The position numbers and the translations under genes were made by a program. The notes beneath the pieces are model-generated. The model made no database searches. It had not been told where the DNA came from and was given only the letters and a program-made list of their open reading frames with translations. Source: Arenicola marina (lineage: Eukaryota > Annelida > Polychaeta > Arenicolidae). Taken from it: a stretch of DNA of 64,000 nt. Shown here piece after piece: positions 63,501 to 64,000 of the stretch. How positions within the stretch are numbered: position 1 is the first letter of the stretch; the number at the start of each line of letters is the position of its first letter. The stretch lies in the NCBI GenBank assembly GCA_964019135.1, contig OZ025260.1, positions 19,400,254-19,464,253 on the forward strand, given 5' to 3'.

Positions 63501-63673
63501 CTAATTGTTGTTACAACAGGCAACCAATGTGAATAGCAGATTACCAGTCTCGCAGCGCTCTCCAGTGTACCCGGGCCGACAGAGACATCTAGCGGCCAAG
63601 TCGGAAGGAGCGTGGCCAAACACGTGGCACGTTCCGCCATGTTGGCATGACGTCACCGTGCAGGGATCTTCGT
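35497..63673 (-). CDS. Gene B: giant EGF-SEA-MAM-SRCR-MAM-beta-helix multi-pass receptor (26 exons, 5' partial)
   Basis: Twenty-six exons with GT-AG junctions join in one consistent reading frame. The total is 8000 coding bases, which after a phase-1 start gives 2665 residues plus stop. Order: EGF x7, Cys-rich, EGF x2, SEA, MAM, Cys-rich, SRCR, beta-sandwich-like, linker, MAM, linker, beta-helix, Cys-rich stalk, about ten membrane segments, cytoplasmic-type tail. Domain borders are all phase 1, as expected for exon shuffling. The start codon and signal peptide lie outside the window. A cell-surface receptor or adhesion role is inferred from the domains; ligand and signalling are unknown. Many introns are filled by minisatellites that begin at splice sites. 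Splitting into two genes is possible but would have to break a matching phase and the beta-helix start in exon 25. Confidence 0.85.
39838..44650. repeat. 67-bp minisatellite in gene B intron 25
   Basis: About 72 copies of a 67-bp unit containing TGTGACGCCCACTGTCACGC and CTCCTATACATGTGAACGCC. Variants alternate CCCGTGTCGTGTC and CCAGTGTTGTGTC. Together with the 21-bp array it fills nearly all of the intron between exons 25 and 26. Confidence 0.97.
44651..44860. repeat. 21-bp minisatellite derived from the 67-bp unit
   Basis: About ten copies of a unit reading TATGTCAGTGTGTTACAGTG. This is a piece of the 67-bp unit (TGTCAGTGTGTTACAGTGTG is present there) expanded on its own. It ends a few bases from the exon 25 donor. 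Confidence 0.92.
44865..44949 (-). CDS. Gene B exon 25: start of the beta-helix domain
   Basis: Acceptor TGTGTTTGTAG|AT and donor CTAAG|GTAGAC, 85 bp, phase 1 to 2. It encodes [20 protein letters not shown] then PCSTL, and continues as RAAL in exon 26. The pattern Y-V-S, acidic residue, C-G-T, P-C-x-T-L, A-L is the usual opening of secreted beta-helix domains. Exon 26 needs exactly phase 2, so this exon links the MAM part to the membrane part. Confidence 0.88.
45432..45485 (-). CDS. Gene B exon 24: acidic linker
   Basis: Acceptor GCTTCGCAG|AA and donor CCCAAG|GTACAG, 54 bp, phase 1 to 1. It encodes [17 protein letters not shown], low-complexity and hydrophilic. The frame stays open past the donor, so its 3' edge is the least certain in this part of the gene. 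Confidence 0.65.
45968..46055 (-). CDS. Gene B exon 23: C-terminal part of second MAM domain
   Basis: Acceptor CCACTTCAG|GT and donor AACCAG|GTGGGT, 88 bp, phase 0 to 1. It encodes [16 protein letters not shown], the MAM C-terminal signature (G-x-I-A-L-D-D-I then Cys). Confidence 0.9.
46370..46577 (-). CDS. Gene B exon 22: middle part of second MAM domain
   Basis: Acceptor TGCCCACAG|TATG and donor ATACAG|GTAACAG, 208 bp, phase 2 to 0. It encodes [20 protein letters not shown], matching the MAM C-L-x-F-x-Y-x-x-x-G core. Confidence 0.9.
47062..47269 (-). CDS. Gene B exon 21: N-terminal part of second MAM domain
   Basis: Acceptor TTGCTTTCAG|AT and donor TGCCAT|GTGAGTC, 208 bp, phase 1 to 2. 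It encodes [13 protein letters not shown], the MAM opening (C-x-F-E then Cys), and a [11 protein letters not shown] stretch. Confidence 0.9.
47745..47819 (-). CDS. Gene B exon 20: hydrophilic linker
   Basis: Acceptor GACGTTTCAG|CT and donor TCTTCAG|GTAAAC, 75 bp, phase 1 to 1. It encodes [18 protein letters not shown], Ser/Thr/Asp-rich with one N-glycosylation motif (NET). Confidence 0.75.
48231..48369 (-). mobile_element. Dispersed repeat family B, copy 2, with terminal inverted repeats
   Basis: Ends are AATAGACCGATC and GATCGGTCTATT, 12-bp perfect inverted repeats, which suggests a MITE. The body matches the reverse complement of 25214-25355. No clear target duplication was found. It lies in intron 19 of gene B. 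Confidence 0.75.
48517..49026 (-). CDS. Gene B exon 19: beta-sandwich-like extracellular domain
   Basis: Acceptor GTTTTACTAG|CG and donor ACCATAG|GTTAGT, 510 bp, phase 1 to 1. It encodes [27 protein letters not shown] and [15 protein letters not shown]. The series W-x-F-Y, L-Q-V-W-R, G-D-V-I-G-F-Y is a pattern I associate with an unnamed beta-rich domain in invertebrate extracellular proteins. The family name is not certain. Confidence 0.85.
49337..49651 (-). CDS. Gene B exon 18: SRCR domain
   Basis: Acceptor TCACCCCACAG|AC and donor GAGCTTG|GTGAGC, 315 bp, phase 1 to 1. It encodes [20 protein letters not shown], then [34 protein letters not shown] and [11 protein letters not shown]. These are the SRCR hallmarks. 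Six cysteines are present, the group A number, yet one exon carries the whole domain, which is more usual for group B. SRCR domains bind proteins and microbial surfaces. Confidence 0.95.
49950..50054. repeat. 34-bp tandem triplication
   Basis: Three near-identical copies start at 49950, 49984 and 50018, each TTATCCGAAACCTTTAATTG onward. Located in intron 17 of gene B, about 70 bp from the exon 17 donor. Confidence 0.92.
50122..50367 (-). CDS. Gene B exon 17: Cys-rich domain of unknown family
   Basis: Acceptor ATATTTCAG|TGTC and donor CTCACC|GTAAGG, 246 bp, phase 1 to 1. It encodes [24 protein letters not shown] and [10 protein letters not shown], with four cysteines in about 80 residues. I do not recognise the family. 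Splice signals and phase support it as coding. Confidence 0.8.
50676..50757 (-). CDS. Gene B exon 16: C-terminal part of first MAM domain
   Basis: Acceptor GCACTCTTTCAG|TT and donor TGTGAAG|GTGAGT, 82 bp, phase 0 to 1. It encodes FAFEGLISG and [13 protein letters not shown], the MAM ending. Confidence 0.9.
51002..52244. repeat. 42-bp minisatellite starting at the exon 15 splice donor
   Basis: About 29 copies of a 42-bp unit with ATGATGTGACGTCACTC and CCCCCAACACGGTGTATATA. A nine-unit (378-bp) higher-order repeat is shown by variant units at 51224 and 51602, and 51434 and 51812. Its right end lies directly at the exon 15 donor. Because 42 is a multiple of three, long spurious frames cross it on both strands. 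Confidence 0.96.
52245..52473 (-). CDS. Gene B exon 15: middle part of first MAM domain
   Basis: Acceptor TTTTTACTGCAG|CC and donor ACACTG|GTGAGT, 229 bp, phase 2 to 0. It encodes [20 protein letters not shown] and [20 protein letters not shown], matching the MAM core (C-L-x-F-x-Y and W-x-x-V-x-I). An alternative acceptor at 52541 would break the phase pattern. Confidence 0.9.
52559..52722. mobile_element. Short foldback element (MITE-like) in gene B intron 14
   Basis: Two arms of about 60-75 bp are inverted copies. The left arm has GTGTTTGAG, AAGTTAATGTCC and ACGACATTACCGGATAA; the right arm carries their reverse complements. No coding capacity. It lies about 85 bp from the exon 15 acceptor. 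No clear target duplication was seen. Confidence 0.8.
53573..53690 (-). repeat. Dispersed repeat family D, copy 2
   Basis: Reverse-complement match to 1902-2020, within intron 14 of gene B. Confidence 0.75.
53757..53946 (-). CDS. Gene B exon 14: N-terminal part of first MAM domain
   Basis: Acceptor TTGTTTCAG|CATC and donor ATGCCAC|GTATGT, 190 bp, phase 1 to 2. It encodes [16 protein letters not shown] and a [10 protein letters not shown] strand. Joined to exon 15 it reads GRSHATLVTPRL, the expected MAM transition. The phase pattern 1-2, 2-0, 0-1 equals that of the second MAM domain. Confidence 0.9.
54321..54454 (-). CDS. Gene B exon 13: C-terminal part of SEA domain
   Basis: Acceptor GTGACCCACAG|AC and donor GGCTGTCA|GTAAGT, 134 bp, phase 2 to 1. 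It encodes [12 protein letters not shown], the SEA G-S-V strand, and the helix [13 protein letters not shown]. Confidence 0.88.
54733..54788 (-). CDS. Gene B exon 12: middle of SEA domain
   Basis: Acceptor AATTGCTTCCAG|AT and donor ATTTCG|GTAATT, 56 bp, phase 0 to 2. It encodes [18 protein letters not shown], completing R-R-G-S-V with exon 13. It is too short to stand out as a frame and was found because neighbouring phases required it. No G-S-V-V-V autoproteolysis site is present (the sequence reads GSVIAE). Confidence 0.8.
55011..55132 (-). CDS. Gene B exon 11: N-terminal part of SEA domain
   Basis: Acceptor CATGTTTTAG|CG and donor CTCAATG|GTAAGA, 122 bp, phase 1 to 0. It encodes [17 protein letters not shown] and [11 protein letters not shown], matching the first SEA strand and helix. 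SEA domains usually sit close to membranes on glycosylated surface proteins. Confidence 0.88.
55230..55375 (-). repeat. Possible tRNA-derived SINE fragment
   Basis: The minus strand has GGGTTCGAACCC, a perfect B-box-like motif, followed by sequence matching the 25-bp unit of the array at 62061 (on the plus strand, GATAAAACTTGCCCCAGATC). A clear A box was not found. Confidence 0.4.
55562..55792. repeat. 83-bp tandem repeats copying the exon 10 end and donor
   Basis: The 3' part of EGF exon 10, with its donor GTAGGTTT, is repeated downstream once nearly intact (donor copy at 55631-55637, exactly 83 bp from the real one) and once in decayed, partial form. Confidence 0.9.
55720..55833 (-). CDS. 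Gene B exon 10: EGF domain
   Basis: Acceptor GATGTTTACAG|AG and donor CAGTTCG|GTAGGT, 114 bp, phase 1 to 1. It encodes [30 protein letters not shown] with the six EGF cysteines. Confidence 0.92.
56172..56300 (-). CDS. Gene B exon 9: EGF domain
   Basis: Acceptor AACTGTTTCAG|GG and donor GAAGATG|GTTCGT, 129 bp, phase 1 to 1. It encodes [14 protein letters not shown], then [14 protein letters not shown]. The donor is the weakest in the gene, GT followed by TCGT. Confidence 0.88.
56440..56985. repeat. 76-bp tandem repeats copying the exon 8 end and donor
   Basis: Seven copies at exact 76-bp spacing. The real exon 8 donor is in the rightmost copy (GGGTAAGTAT at 56901-56910, minus strand), with six more donor copies at 56825, 56749, 56673, 56597, 56521 and 56445. 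Each unit repeats about 53 bp of exon end plus GTAAGTATT and a CCTTCTTCAG acceptor-like string. Confidence 0.95.
56909..57178 (-). CDS. Gene B exon 8: Cys-rich domain of unknown family
   Basis: Acceptor AGATTCTTGCAG|AT and donor ACGATGG|GTAAGT, 270 bp, phase 1 to 1. It encodes [43 protein letters not shown] and DVYVIAT, with six cysteines in 90 residues. I cannot assign a family name; the context is purely extracellular. Confidence 0.85.
57960..58070 (-). CDS. Gene B exon 7: EGF domain
   Basis: Acceptor GGGACTCCAG|AA and donor GAAAATG|GTAAGA, 111 bp, phase 1 to 1. It encodes [34 protein letters not shown], close in sequence to exons 4 and 6. Confidence 0.92.
58508..58607. repeat. 37-bp tandem repeats copying the exon 6 end and donor
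   Basis: Three copies of a unit containing the last coding bases of EGF exon 6 (minus strand, TGTGAAACAG). The real donor GTACAATA and the next copy's GTACAATAC are intact; the third has lost GT. Confidence 0.85.
58579..58689 (-). CDS. Gene B exon 6: EGF domain
   Basis: Acceptor GGGGCTGCAG|AG and donor GAAACAG|GTACAA, 111 bp, phase 1 to 1. It encodes [35 protein letters not shown]. It is nearly identical to exon 4. Confidence 0.93.
59027..59134 (-). CDS. Gene B exon 5: EGF domain
   Basis: Acceptor TTGGGATGCAG|AC and donor CAACATG|GTAAGT, 108 bp, phase 1 to 1. It encodes [33 protein letters not shown]. The hydrophobic frame just upstream is the intron's pyrimidine tract and not a membrane segment. 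Confidence 0.92.
59228..59843. mobile_element. Non-autonomous DNA transposon, copy 2 (uninterrupted)
   Basis: Starts TAGCCCAGAACCCC and ends GGATTCATGGCTA. It is flanked by a perfect 9-bp target duplication, GGACAAAGC, at 59219-59227 and 59844-59852. It matches 73-1428 outside that copy's inner insertion. It lies in intron 4 of gene B and has no coding capacity. Confidence 0.92.
59929..60000. repeat. Partial duplication of the exon 4 end and donor
   Basis: Two copies about 35 bp apart. Each ends GAAACAG|GTA on the minus strand; the first is the real exon 4 donor. It is the counterpart of the array at exon 6. Confidence 0.75.
59969..60079 (-). CDS. Gene B exon 4: EGF domain
   Basis: Acceptor CGGGCTGCAG|AG and donor GAAACAG|GTAAAA, 111 bp, phase 1 to 1. 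It encodes [20 protein letters not shown]. It differs from exon 6 by few bases, and flanking intron sequence is shared too. Confidence 0.93.
60080..61831. other. Gene B intron 3
   Basis: A 1.75-kb intron without supported exons. It contains three related GTGAGTAATACGTGAGC-like motifs (about 60465, 61507 and inverted near 61605). Confidence 0.6.
61832..61969 (-). CDS. Gene B exon 3: EGF domain
   Basis: Acceptor ATTTACTTCAG|TG and donor CAGATTG|GTAATA, 138 bp, phase 1 to 1. It encodes [33 protein letters not shown]. Confidence 0.92.
62061..62380. repeat. 25-bp minisatellite in gene B intron 2
   Basis: About 13 copies of a unit containing GGATAAAACAGGCCCCAGAT. The same words occur once in the SINE-like fragment near 55280, so the array may have grown from a dispersed repeat. 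It starts about 90 bp from the exon 3 acceptor. Confidence 0.93.
62583..62717 (-). CDS. Gene B exon 2: EGF domain
   Basis: Acceptor TGTAGACTTAG|AC and donor GAAACTG|GTGAGC, 135 bp, phase 1 to 1. It encodes [32 protein letters not shown]. Confidence 0.92.
62722..63084. repeat. 32-bp minisatellite beside the exon 2 acceptor
   Basis: About 11 copies of a unit beginning GTCTACAAGTAAGATAACAC. The middle copies are the most diverged. The first copy begins four bases outside the exon 2 acceptor. Confidence 0.9.
63545..63673 (-). CDS. Gene B exon 1 of those visible: EGF domain
   Basis: Acceptor CTCCCAACTAG|AC and donor GAGACTG|GTAATC, 129 bp, phase 1 to 1. It encodes [33 protein letters not shown]. 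Starting with a phase-1 acceptor, it needs further exons to the right of the window. Confidence 0.92.
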
Positions 63674-64000
63674 CTAGTTGGGAGATTTAGAAAGCATTAG
63701 AAACATCTACTGTATTTCGCCAATATAGTAATGCAACAGCAACACTCACAAGGGTGCATCTTTACTGATGACAAGGTCATAGAAAGTACAATTACACAAT
63801 CGCGATATTACGTGCATTTCGTGAGTTGAAATAATAAAAAGACACAAAAAACAAGACAAAATTGAAATATAAACAAAAAAGAGATGAAGACAATTCTGAA
63901 TAATGTTCTCCTCTGGTCTTAAAATTATAAAATCATGTGATTTTGTTAACACACAGTGCCGGATAAAGCGACCCAAAATGTTAAATATGTTGTTTAAAGC
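63674..64000. other. Gene B intron, continuing past the window
   Basis: AT-rich sequence with no supported exon or recognisable repeat. Confidence 0.5.

Overview
The window reads as invertebrate animal nuclear DNA. It has spliced genes with GT-AG introns, extracellular domains carried on phase-1 exons, short non-autonomous DNA transposons and very large minisatellite arrays. Tandem arrays cover roughly half of the sequence. Expanded C1q, SRCR, MAM and EGF repertoires together with abundant minisatellites suggest an amphioxus-like animal, but the species is an inference. No rRNA gene, intact tRNA gene, CRISPR array, retroviral element or bacterial operon was seen.

Both recognised genes lie on the minus strand. 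Gene A (30745 to 26445, four coding exons) encodes a predicted 598-residue secreted protein: signal peptide, coiled coil, about 18 seven-residue Glu-rich repeats, a C1q globular domain split over two exons, an amphipathic helical stretch and an unusual Gln/Glu-rich repeat tail. All exon phases close and the coding sum is exactly 599 codons including stop.

Gene B (63673 to 35497, 26 exons seen, 5' end outside the window) encodes at least 2665 residues of a mosaic receptor. The order is seven EGF exons, a Cys-rich exon, two EGF exons, a SEA domain (three exons), a MAM domain (three exons), a second Cys-rich exon, an SRCR exon, a beta-sandwich-like exon, a linker, a second MAM domain (three exons), a second linker, and a right-handed beta-helix ectodomain leading into a Cys-rich stalk, about ten membrane segments and a Ser/Pro/Arg-rich tail. 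The last part is one 4-kb exon. Every junction is phase-consistent, which is strong internal support for a single transcription unit.

Layout: 1-2667 holds two nested DNA transposons and small repeats. 2668-23479 is one 20.8-kb array of a 29-bp unit with higher-order duplications (137-unit and 76-unit blocks). 23480-26409 is intergenic with dispersed repeats. 26410-30745 is gene A. 30746-33774 is intergenic. 33775-35510 holds short arrays and the 3' flank of gene B. 35497-63673 is gene B, with its introns filled by arrays.

The most striking feature is that many gene B minisatellites start exactly at gene landmarks. Several repeat the 3' end of an exon with its splice donor; others begin a few bases beyond a donor, just outside an acceptor, or at the stop codon. 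This looks like recurrent minisatellite birth by tandem duplication across exon-intron boundaries within one gene.
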